From contig JAZGDL010000117.1 in assembly GCA_036477795.1 (NCBI GenBank), positions 1 through 10,633 of the forward strand: a stretch of 10,633 nt of DNA, in the 5' to 3' direction. The notes beneath the pieces were generated by a model, which did no database searches, was not told where the DNA came from, and saw only the letters and a list, made by a program, of their open reading frames with translations. A program made the translations under genes and the position numbers. The DNA is from JAZGDL01 sp036477795. GTDB lineage: Bacteria > Planctomycetota > Phycisphaerae > UBA1845. Shown in pieces: positions 5,901 to 10,633 of this stretch (positions within the stretch are counted from its first letter, which is position 1; each line of letters begins with the position of its first letter).

Positions 5901-7127
5901 GGTGTTGGACGCCTTGAGGTAGGCCTGCTGGGCGATGGGGTCGATGGTCAGCGGGTAGCGCGCACGGCGCTCGTCCACGGCCAGCCGCAGCCCTACGTCG
6001 TCCGCATCGATCCGCGCGGGCAGCGCCCGGTGATCCGCGTCCCAAACTTTCAGCCCGGCGTAGTGAACGACAGCGTGACCTTGTTCATCCACGAAGCTCA
6101 CGCCCCGTCCATCAGCATGTCCCTGGACACGCAAGCCGCCGCGCACCGCCAGCCGCAATTCCAGCCATTCACCAGCCCCCGGTTGGGGGTCACCCGCCCC
6201 CAGTTGGGGGTCGCCCGCGCCCAGTTGGGGGTCGCCCGCGCCCGGCGGACGACTAACCAGCGTGAACCCGTGCTCCAATCCACTACGATCGTTGACGAAC
6301 CACTCCCGCAGCCCCGCGTCCCAGTCGTAGGTCACCCGATCGTTCTGCGCGGTCATTTTCGCTTGGCCGCTAACGGCGCGTTCGTGACCGCCGAAGCCGT
6401 AGCTTTGCAATTCCAGTCCCCAGCGCCAACCCGCTCCGTCCGGTTCGACGGCGAAGCCGCGCCCGTCGAAATGGGTCAGCCATTGTTGGCCGGGGTTGCG
6501 GGCGCGGAACTCGCCATCCACGGCCACCGCCGCGTGGCGATGCCGCTCGTACTGCTGGCGGATGCTCTTCCAGTCTGAATCCGTCAATCCTTCGGGGACG
6601 GCGTCCTCGCTCTTTCCGGCCTCGGGCAGCCTGTCACCGACCCCGGTCGCGCCGGCGTCGAAGCTGATCCCGCCGCGGGCAGCGTCCTGTCCCTTATTGC
6701 GATAGTGATACTCCAGGCGATCACCGTCGACGTGAACATCGGGCGTATCCTGCAACCCATGGACCGCTTTGACGTTTCCTTCGTACCCGAAACCGGCCAA
6801 TGTCATCCGTGCCGTCCAGGCTGACGCGTCGCCCTCGCTCGGAGCGATCCGGACCCCGGCCCCATCGAACATGAACCGAAGGTCGTTGGTCCGGTTGATC
6901 GCTTCATAGGTTGCCAGCCCGCTATGCTCACCAACGGCGTAGATGCTGCGAGCCTCTCGTTCCATCGCCGCCGACACCGCCTCGCGCAGGCCAGGCGGCA
7001 TGTCCTCGGCTGATCCGTGTTGCTTGGCCTCTGACGCCCGAGCGTGTGGTGCCACGATCGATAGAATCAAGAGGCAACCAATAAGAAGAATCGGTGAAAG
7101 AAGTAGTCGAGAGATAAGTGCTTTCAT
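2997..7127 (-). CDS. Secreted FG-GAP beta-propeller / thrombospondin-3 protein with dockerin-like tail
   Basis: 1376 residues. A signal peptide (1-31, hydrophobic core LLLSPILLIGCLLILSIV, likely cut after A-R-A) is followed by a globular region ending in ARYPLTIDPI (about 389-398), the usual lead-in to FG-GAP proteins. Residues 399-865 are seven repeats of about 67 aa, each with AYLKASNT, FG, VSGDTVVV, NGNQADN and AAYVF motifs, as expected for one seven-bladed propeller. Then come a Cys-rich repeat (CGNGVVEGAEQCDD, about 870-910), thrombospondin-3 repeats with DxDxDG calcium ligands (about 912-950 and 1112-1155), and a ZU5-like stretch between them. A dockerin-like tail with DSSGDGQTTFFADLF and VTFFADIFKCF (1295-1376) ends the protein. 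It is probably an extracellular or surface adhesion/structural protein; the ligand is unknown. GGAGG lies about ten bases before the ATG. Its start overlaps the upstream stop by four bases, so translation is probably coupled. Confidence 0.85.
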   Translation of the reverse strand: MKALISRLLLSPILLIGCLLILSIVAPHARASEAKQHGSAEDMPPGLREAVSAAMEREARSIYAVGEHSGLATYEAINRTNDLRFMFDGAGVRIAPSEGDASAWTARMTLAGFGYEGNVKAVHGLQDTPDVHVDGDRLEYHYRNKGQDAARGGISFDAGATGVGDRLPEAGKSEDAVPEGLTDSDWKSIRQQYERHRHAAVAVDGEFRARNPGQQWLTHFDGRGFAVEPDGAGWRWGLELQSYGFGGHERAVSGQAKMTAQNDRVTYDWDAGLREWFVNDRSGLEHGFTLVSRPPGAGDPQLGAGDPQLGAGDPQPGAGEWLELRLAVRGGLRVQGHADGRGVSFVDEQGHAVVHYAGLKVWDADHRALPARIDADDVGLRLAVDERRARYPLTIDPIAQQAYLKASNTGANDLFGGSVAVSGDTVVVGAWREASNATGVNGNQADNSVTSGAAYVFVKGAGGVWSQQAYLKASNTDADDEFGRSVGVSGDTVVVGARQEDSNAAGVNGNQADNSAPSSGAAYVFVRDGGGVWSQQAYLKASNTGAGDFFGTWVAVSGDTVVVGALFEDSNATGINGNQADNSAFVSGAAYVFVKGGVGVWSQQAYLKASNTDADDRFGARVDVSGDTVVVVATGEDSTATGVDGNQADNGVLQSGAAYVYVRDGGGVWTQEAYLKASNTGAFDGFGISVGVSGDTVVVAAFAEDSNATGVNGDEGDNSADFAGAAYVFFRDGGVWSQQAYLKASNTDAGDQFGTLVGVSGDTVVVVAPGEASNATGVNGNQADNSADLSGAGYVYVRDGGGVWSQEAYLKASNTGGNDQFGISVAVSGDTVVVGANQEDSNATGVNGNQADNSAGNSGAAYVFLITPPSICGNGVVEGAEQCDDSNTADTDGCSSTCTEEAGWTCTGEPSVCDPDADGDTVPDASDNCPTVANPQQVETDGDGAGDLCDICPTDAADLCNPDGSTAEEITADEGGTIQTPDGALTIDVDPGDVSSDVTISVNQTVINDPEVDLTLGPNPGLGSAIAVYDLEPDGFTFDNPVTLTLVADVSGLNANQRNKLDIYILTDTDGDSIPDTFVAVAGTVCSVDESPPGTFIATCSAEVNHFSNFGMIAPLDTDDDGVPDDFDGVRDNCPDVANPAQEDIDMDGIGDACEPCLPPTAVTSGIGSRYIQIEPDPNNTNPVAFRVECGTDGGNPNEGWVKLTHVDYPEDPAGTVLVNIGKTTADCASADFLTPDVWTSGGNNALYVTGKAVCPSFATLANGGPISKPTVTARCVDCAGPDAAPVQPDDPTWVFCDSSGDGQTTFFADLFKQFSNTAAAGAPFFMGPDRGIEVDTQGNWKDVPDQQVTFFADIFKCFGATAAGGGDTWTGPTCP
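4533..5930 (-). repeat. Seven tandem FG-GAP repeat units in DNA (about 200 bases each)
   Basis: The seven blades are repeated at DNA level with a period near 200 bases. Stretches such as the TTGGACGCCTTGAGGTA and GTGTCGCCGGACAC segments are almost identical between units. The units alternate in the residue after AYLKASNT (G, D, G, D, G, D, G). Differences concentrate at blade edges, just after FG and before AAYVF. Confidence 0.85.
6180..6242 (-). repeat. Three 21-base in-frame tandem units (DPQLGAG linker)
   Basis: Units begin at 6180, 6201 and 6222, sharing GTTGGGGGTC. They encode three copies of a seven-residue Gly/Pro/Asp linker (GAGDPQL type, about residues 297-318) inside the N-terminal region of the FG-GAP protein. 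The length stays in frame, and copy number could vary by slippage. Confidence 0.8.
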
Positions 7128-7645
7128 GTTCGTGAACCCTCCAGCGATTGCTCGCGCGTTACGACGTGGTAACTGTTCTCAGAATTGTTCTGCGCGATAA
7201 TGCAGAAACCGTCGACATAGAGGCTGCCATTCGAATCGCAATCGGGCGAGTCGTTGACACAGGCAAGCGGCGTGTCATCACCCGCCAGGTCCCCGCTCAG
7301 CGTCGAGACGTTGGTGGCCGGATCACGCTGGCTGAGCATGGTCTCGGTCGCGTTAAATCCGCCGTACACGGCCACACCGTTGATTAGTTGGAACGTGGCG
7401 TTGCGGTCCCCCTCGGCCACGCTCACCCCGTCATCTGGATGGTAGATCCCCTCGGCCACCCAAATCTCATCACCGGACATTGCGGCGTCCAACCCGTCCT
7501 GAAGAAAAACAAACGCGTCGGTCCAACTCGATCCGTTGTTCGCGCCGCCAGCGTCTGCGTCGACGTAGACAATGGCACCTGCACTCGGAAGTGCGGAGAG
7601 TACCAGCAGAACCGTGGTCAAGAAGAAAAGGGGTTTACGTGACAT
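7124..7645 (-). pseudogene. Secreted parallel beta-helix protein, N-terminal fragment (truncated)
   Basis: 173 residues. A clear signal peptide (MSRKPLFFLTTVLLVLSALPSAGA, cut about residue 24) is followed by IVYVDADAGGANNGSSWTDA, FLQDGLDAAMSGDEIWVAEG, YHPD and NGVAVYGGFNATETMLSQRD. This is the standard opening of secreted right-handed beta-helix proteins of the 'choice-of-anchor'/polymorphic outer membrane repeat type. Such proteins usually continue for several hundred residues after a phrase like NSYHVVT. Here NSYHVVT (about 157-163) is followed by only ten unrelated residues and a stop. The tail contains the ribosome site of the FG-GAP gene, whose ATG overlaps this stop (ATGA). AGGAGG seven bases before the ATG gives a strong start, so the fragment is probably still translated. 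It may be a broken gene, or a short leader that now drives its neighbour. Confidence 0.75.
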
Positions 7646-7678
7646 TTTCGTCCTCCTGGAGAAAACAATGAAACCTGT

Positions 7679-7706
7679 CTGATAGGAACGATTCGTCGTG
7701 TGTAAA
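7679..7706 (-). promoter_or_regulatory. Possible promoter of the beta-helix/FG-GAP pair
   Basis: On the minus strand, TTTACA (7701-7706) and TATCAG (7679-7684) lie 16 bases apart, about 35 bases before the start codon. The -10 box is a poor match, so this is only a candidate. Confidence 0.3.
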
Positions 7707-7709
7707 CGA

Positions 7710-8056
7710 CGCGGGGAGGACAGTCACCTATTCTTGGCATGGATTCCACGGACACCACTCCCGTTCCCCGGGCCGGGGGTTTCTCTGTTGCTCCATTACT
7801 GTTGCGGTAGTTAGTGTGAGGTGCGGCGGTCTGTCCGGCCCCTGTAACGCATGGCCGTCGCTCCCGCGCGAAACTACCGTGTCATCGCTAAACTGGCTTC
7901 AGATCCTGATCTTATCAGACGGCACGATCGCGATCAAGCCTTTACTCAGTTGTTTCAGCGGCCTTTGTCGGCGAATATCGATGGGTGCCCACCGCTGGAA
8001 GGTATGGGGCACCGGGTGCGTGACACTATCGGCGGCTTCAGCGCCGCACTCTGATA
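7710..8056. other. Intergenic stretch without a recognised gene
   Basis: About 350 bases with only short open frames on either strand. None has a ribosome site or a recognisable protein pattern. CCCCGGGCCGGGG near 7767 is a short palindrome. The stretch is followed by a dense hairpin cluster. Confidence 0.5.
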
Positions 8057-8357
8057 CAGCCTGAAAGGCTGACCTACAGTAGCCGTGGGCAAGTTCCGCC
8101 GAGGCGGGACGCCGCCCACGGTAACCCCAACACCCGTTCCATTCGACCCTGTAGGGGTCGCATAATCGTCCCGTCGCACGCGCCGCAGAGAATAGACGAC
8201 CCTTTCAGGGTCGGATGGTTCGGTGGCGGCGCCATCCGGGGGCGGCGCTACGCTTGCCCCCGGCTACTACAGAGCAGGCCTTCAGCCTGCAACAACAACC
8301 GCCGATTCTGTCACGGACCCTGGGGCACCCGCCACGGGTCAATTTCGTTGACCCGTG
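8057..8357. repeat. Cluster of six short hairpins
   Basis: The hairpins in order are: CAGCCT/AGGCTG (8057-8071), CCGTGGGC/GCCCACGG (8083-8090 with 8114-8121), CGACCC/GGGTCG (8144-8160), CGACCCT/AGGGTCG (8197-8213), GCAGGC/GCCTGC (8274-8290), and CACGGGTCAA/TTGACCCGTG (8333-8357). Stems differ in sequence but have similar size, and loops are 3-5 bases. Such clusters are typical of REP-rich intergenic DNA. No gene is present. Confidence 0.7.
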
Positions 8358-8364
8358 CCACCCC

Positions 8365-8404
8365 GCGCCACCCACAAGGCGCCACCCACAAGGGGTGGCG
8401 CTGC
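8365..8404. repeat. GCGCCACC/GGTGGCGC hairpin, copy 1
   Basis: A CGCCACCCACAAGG segment occurs twice in tandem and pairs with the following GGGTGGCG. The same arrangement recurs at 8573-8607, identical over about 25 bases. Confidence 0.7.
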
Positions 8405-8479
8405 TGTAGTCTTTCGTGCAGATGGCATTTTATCCGAGGCCCGACCGTAAGGGAGGGCACATGTTACGTCCTGCGAAGA

Positions 8480-8555
8480 CCGCTTCCTTACGGGCGCGGC
8501 GCGGATCAATAGAAGAAGCCCGCTTCCTTACGGGCGCGGCGCGGATCAATAGAAG
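8480..8555. repeat. Exact 36-base direct repeat pair, 40-base period
   Basis: Positions 8480-8515 and 8520-8555 are identical, separated by four bases. Each starts with the dispersed motif CCGCTTCCTTACGGGCGCGG seen at 394 and 2035 and ends with GGATCAATAGAAG. A shortened inverted relative, CGACCGTAAGGGAG, is at 8442-8455. It is a local duplication of a dispersed element. Confidence 0.8.
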
Positions 8556-8583
8556 CGTCGCCAATTATGAAACCGCCCACAAG

Positions 8584-8606
8584 GCGCCACCCACAAGGGG
8601 TGGCGC
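8584..8606. repeat. GCGCCACC/GGTGGCGC hairpin, copy 2, next to the lipoprotein stop
   Basis: GCGCCACC (8584-8591) and GGTGGCGC (8599-8606) form a stem, extended by one more pair, seven bases beyond the stop codon of the TPR lipoprotein gene. The position suits a transcription terminator or mRNA 3'-end stabiliser for that gene. No T-run follows on the minus strand, and the identical element at 8365-8404 has no such position, so it is a repeat first. Confidence 0.6.
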
Positions 8607-8612
8607 TACAGC

Positions 8613-10148
8613 TTACGGACCGGAAAGTGCCGAGAGACGTTGGTGAGCCGGTGCGTTGGCGGCGTTCAATCGGATCGCGGCTTTGTAGGCGTTGATGGCG
8701 TCGCTTCTCCTGTCCTGAGCTTCGAGGGCGTTTCCCAGGTAATAAAAGTAGCGGTCCTGCTGCGGATCGAGCTTCGTCGCTTCAGTCAGGGCGCTTTCGG
8801 CGAGGGGCCATTCCCGTAGACTTAAGTGGGCTGCGCCCTTGACGGCTAATGCCCTGGCCTGTCGAGGGTCACCGTCGAGGGCCCGCTCGGTTTCCGCGAT
8901 CGCTCTGCGAGGGTCGCCCATGGCGAGGTACACCTCGGCCAGCCCACATCGAAGAGGCGCAAAGTCCGGTTTCGTTTTCAGGGCACGGCGCAGAAGTGTC
9001 AGCGCCCGGTCATAGTCTCCTAGTTGACGATAGAGAGAGGCCAGGTTGTACATGGTACCGAAATCTTCCGGGCGTCGTTCGAGGATGGCCCGGCAGGCGT
9101 TGGCGGCTGCGTTCCAGTCTTGTGCGGCCATCTGCCGCTGATAGTCCGCGCGCAGCGCTAATATCGACCGCGCTTTTATGTGCACCTGTTGAAACAAAGG
9201 GTCCTCGAAGGTGATGCCCTCATGGCTGGTGGCCGTGCCGGTGGCAGCGAGCTCTTTCGCAGCTTGTTCGCGCTGGCCGAGCTGTAGCAGCGATCTGCCA
9301 TAGAGGTATTTGATCTGATAAGCGTTGGGAGCATGACTGAGCGCTTGCCGGAGATATCCAGCGGCTTTTTCGAACTGGCGCTGTTGGTGGGCGAGCTTGC
9401 CTAGGCCAAAGTAACCATAGGCATCTTGCGGCCGAAGGGCGACGTATTTTGAGTACGCTGCCCCGGCGTCCTGGAAACGTGCGGCGGCAAGGTAAAGGTC
9501 GCCAGCGAGTGCGAACGTCGCTGCGTAACGCTCGTCGAGCCCGGCGGCGACCTCGATCTCGGTGACGGCGTCATGCAGTCGGCCGACGTCCTTGTAGAGT
9601 CTGGCGAGCAGGTGCGGCCATCGGTGGTCGGTGGGCGCGCGGCGTTTAGCCTGTCGGAAGCATTGGATGGCGTTCTCGCGGTAGGCATAGGCATAATAAA
9701 TCGCGCCCACCGCGGCGTAGTGGTTAGCGTCGGGGTTCCGGCTCAGGCGCTTGGCGGCGTTGTACAGTTCGATGTAGGCGGTAGTGTCGATGGCTTCGGG
9801 CGGGGGGGGGGCTGGAAGGTTAAGACTCACGCAAAACTGAGAGAACAGATTCGTGTCGATGTCCAGCGTCAAGCTTCCGTCGGGGTTCTTGCCGGTGACA
9901 AGTTCCGGGATTTGTGGGTAGTTGGCTGAGGTGTCCGCAGTTGCGGGTGCCCCACCCGCTCCGAGGGTGGAGGACTGATTCTCGGCAACCCCGTTCCGTC
10001 CGTCCCCCCCCCCTGGAAGGGGTGGGGCACCATCATGGCGTTCACACCCTGGGAGTATGCCGGCCAGGAGCAAGGCGGACCATAACAATGCCGCAAAAGA
10101 ACAATGTCTCAAGAGCGAATGTCGGAGGCGGTGATTCATTTGGTTCAT
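8613..10148 (-). CDS. TPR-repeat lipoprotein
   Basis: 511 residues from the ATG at 10148. A lipoprotein signal (basic MNHRLRHSLLRH, hydrophobic SFAALLWSALLLAGIL, then LPGC) places the lipidated Cys at residue 35. A low-complexity Gly/Pro linker (about 40-75) leads to a helical domain with about eight or more TPR-like units, e.g. YAAVGAIYYAYAYRENAIQCFRQA, YGYFGLGKLAHQQRQFEKAA, MYNLASLYRQLGDYDRAL, YFYYLGNALEAQDRRSDAI. TPRs bind proteins, so it is probably a periplasmic, membrane-tethered scaffold; the partner is unknown. The frame stays open to a TTG at 10208, but that region is a palindromic repeat. I prefer the ATG at 10148 or 10139, though neither has a good ribosome site. Two 10-base homopolymers (9802-9811 and 10004-10013) sit in the coding sequence. 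Confidence 0.85.
   Translation of the reverse strand: MNQMNHRLRHSLLRHCSFAALLWSALLLAGILPGCERHDGAPPLPGGGDGRNGVAENQSSTLGAGGAPATADTSANYPQIPELVTGKNPDGSLTLDIDTNLFSQFCVSLNLPAPPPPEAIDTTAYIELYNAAKRLSRNPDANHYAAVGAIYYAYAYRENAIQCFRQAKRRAPTDHRWPHLLARLYKDVGRLHDAVTEIEVAAGLDERYAATFALAGDLYLAAARFQDAGAAYSKYVALRPQDAYGYFGLGKLAHQQRQFEKAAGYLRQALSHAPNAYQIKYLYGRSLLQLGQREQAAKELAATGTATSHEGITFEDPLFQQVHIKARSILALRADYQRQMAAQDWNAAANACRAILERRPEDFGTMYNLASLYRQLGDYDRALTLLRRALKTKPDFAPLRCGLAEVYLAMGDPRRAIAETERALDGDPRQARALAVKGAAHLSLREWPLAESALTEATKLDPQQDRYFYYLGNALEAQDRRSDAINAYKAAIRLNAANAPAHQRLSALSGP
9946..10031. repeat. Inverted repeat inside the lipoprotein linker
   Basis: GGTGCCCCACC (9946-9956) and GGTGGGGCACC (10021-10031) are perfect 11-base inverted repeats bounding 86 bases. 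They encode about residues 40-68 of the lipoprotein, immediately after the lipidated Cys. The interior is unusually C/G-biased, and GGGGCACC ends resemble intergenic repeats near 8324 and 8006. Confidence 0.65.
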
Positions 10149-10485
10149 CCGGGAAAAATGGGATGGCTGATCGGGGGTCGGCTTCAGCCGACCGGCGTTT
10201 GCCACCAACTTCAGTTGGTGGTCGGCGGACTCCTCGCGCTTCTTATGCTCCAGCCGGCTTCAGCCGGGCTTGTGGTATTTACCTTTCAGAATGTGGCGTT
10301 ATCTCGTGTTCTGTCAAACAGAAGCCCGGCTAAAGCCGGCTCCCGCGGTGGCCTGTCGCTCGTCACCACCGGCTGAAGCCGGTGGCAAATACCGGCCGGC
10401 TGAAGCCGGTCAGGACTTCGAGCAAGCAGCCTCTGATCAGCGAATCTACGAGGAATAGCCACCGGCGGAAATCCCGGATGAACCA
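10141..10485. repeat. Nested inverted repeats with CTTCAG/CTGAAG hairpins
   Basis: Three inverted pairs are nested: TGGTTCATCCGGGA (10141-10154) with its complement at 10472-10485; 46-base arms 10176-10221 with 10366-10411; and 19-base arms 10252-10270 with 10323-10341 (one mismatch). Within the arms at least six small hairpins share a CTTCAG or CTGAAG centre, for example GGTCGGCTTCAGCCGACC (10176-10193) and CACCAACTTCAGTTGGTG (10203-10220). This covers the region upstream of, and the possible start codons of, the TPR lipoprotein gene. No protein gene is credible here. Confidence 0.75.
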
Positions 10486-10633
10486 TTCAGGGGCTGTCGA
10501 TTTAGTCCGAAGTTCCGCGGCGTGGCGAGCCCGTTTAGGTTGAAATCGGGGCGGTGAGGGCTGAAAACGGGGCCTTGTGAGGGAGTGCGGGAGGTAAAAC
10601 GTAGCCATGTATTTTTCATATAAATGTTCTAGT

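Noticed and set aside
4116..6578. 820-codon open frame on the plus strand opposite the FG-GAP gene
   Set aside because: It is the antisense shadow of the 200-base FG-GAP repeats in GC-rich DNA. Its repeats (VVGLVPVDARGVAV type) simply mirror those of the minus-strand gene. There is no signal peptide, ribosome site or recognisable family.
7851..8054. 67-codon plus-strand open frame in the intergenic stretch
   Set aside because: There is no ribosome site before the ATG, no recognisable motif, and its end enters the hairpin cluster.
8480..8555. Direct repeats that could suggest a CRISPR array
   Set aside because: Only two copies exist and the gap is four bases, with no spacer-sized sequence and no cas genes. 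The unit belongs to a dispersed motif.
10149..10208. TTG start giving a 531-residue lipoprotein
   Set aside because: The extra 20 codons lie in the inverted-repeat arm and would put a non-signal stretch before the lipoprotein signal. The internal ATG fits signal-peptide length better.
10363..10608. 81-codon minus-strand open frame at the right edge
   Set aside because: Its C-terminal part (TGFSRPVFATGFSRW) is the translated palindromic repeat. The rest matches no family I know and has no clear ribosome site.

Overview
The window is GC-rich bacterial DNA. It carries five protein genes, all on the minus strand, and one tRNA gene on the plus strand. Between the genes lie unusually many small palindromic repeats. 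The combination suggests a Planctomycetota-like or similar environmental genome: secreted propeller/thrombospondin-3 proteins, a dockerin-like C-terminus, and intergenic spacers packed with REP/REPIN-type hairpins. This assignment is inferred from overall character, because no marker gene is present.

Left block (1-1811, minus strand): a DUF1702-family membrane-anchored protein, a stand-alone acyl carrier protein 15 bases downstream, and the first 56 codons of a beta-ketoacyl-ACP synthase running off the left edge. This looks like part of an operon for fatty-acid- or polyketide-like chemistry. DUF1702 proteins are known from enediyne-type cassettes. The ACP-synthase gap has been enlarged by a nested palindromic element.

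Middle non-coding block (1812-2996): a MITE-like element with terminal inverted repeats and a candidate 5-base target duplication; a promoter and tRNA-Lys(CTT); a tandem/palindromic repeat cluster; and a promoter-stem-terminator unit at 2470-2643 that looks like an undescribed structured small RNA. Further REPIN-like inverted pairs and a purine/pyrimidine-biased tandem tract follow the FG-GAP gene.

Secreted-protein block (2997-7645, minus strand): a 173-aa secreted fragment of a parallel beta-helix protein overlaps by four bases the start of a 1376-aa secreted protein. The large protein has an N-terminal globular region, seven FG-GAP-like blades, a Cys-rich repeat, thrombospondin-3 repeats, a ZU5-like region and a duplicated dockerin-like tail. 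The short fragment looks like the remains of a gene whose 3' part was deleted, leaving it translationally coupled to the large gene.

Right block (7646-10633): about 970 bases of dispersed hairpins without a convincing gene; a TPR-repeat lipoprotein (8613-10148) whose post-cysteine linker is made of a palindromic element and which carries two 10-base homopolymer tracts; then a 345-base set of nested inverted repeats covering the lipoprotein's upstream region. The last 150 bases show nothing recognisable.
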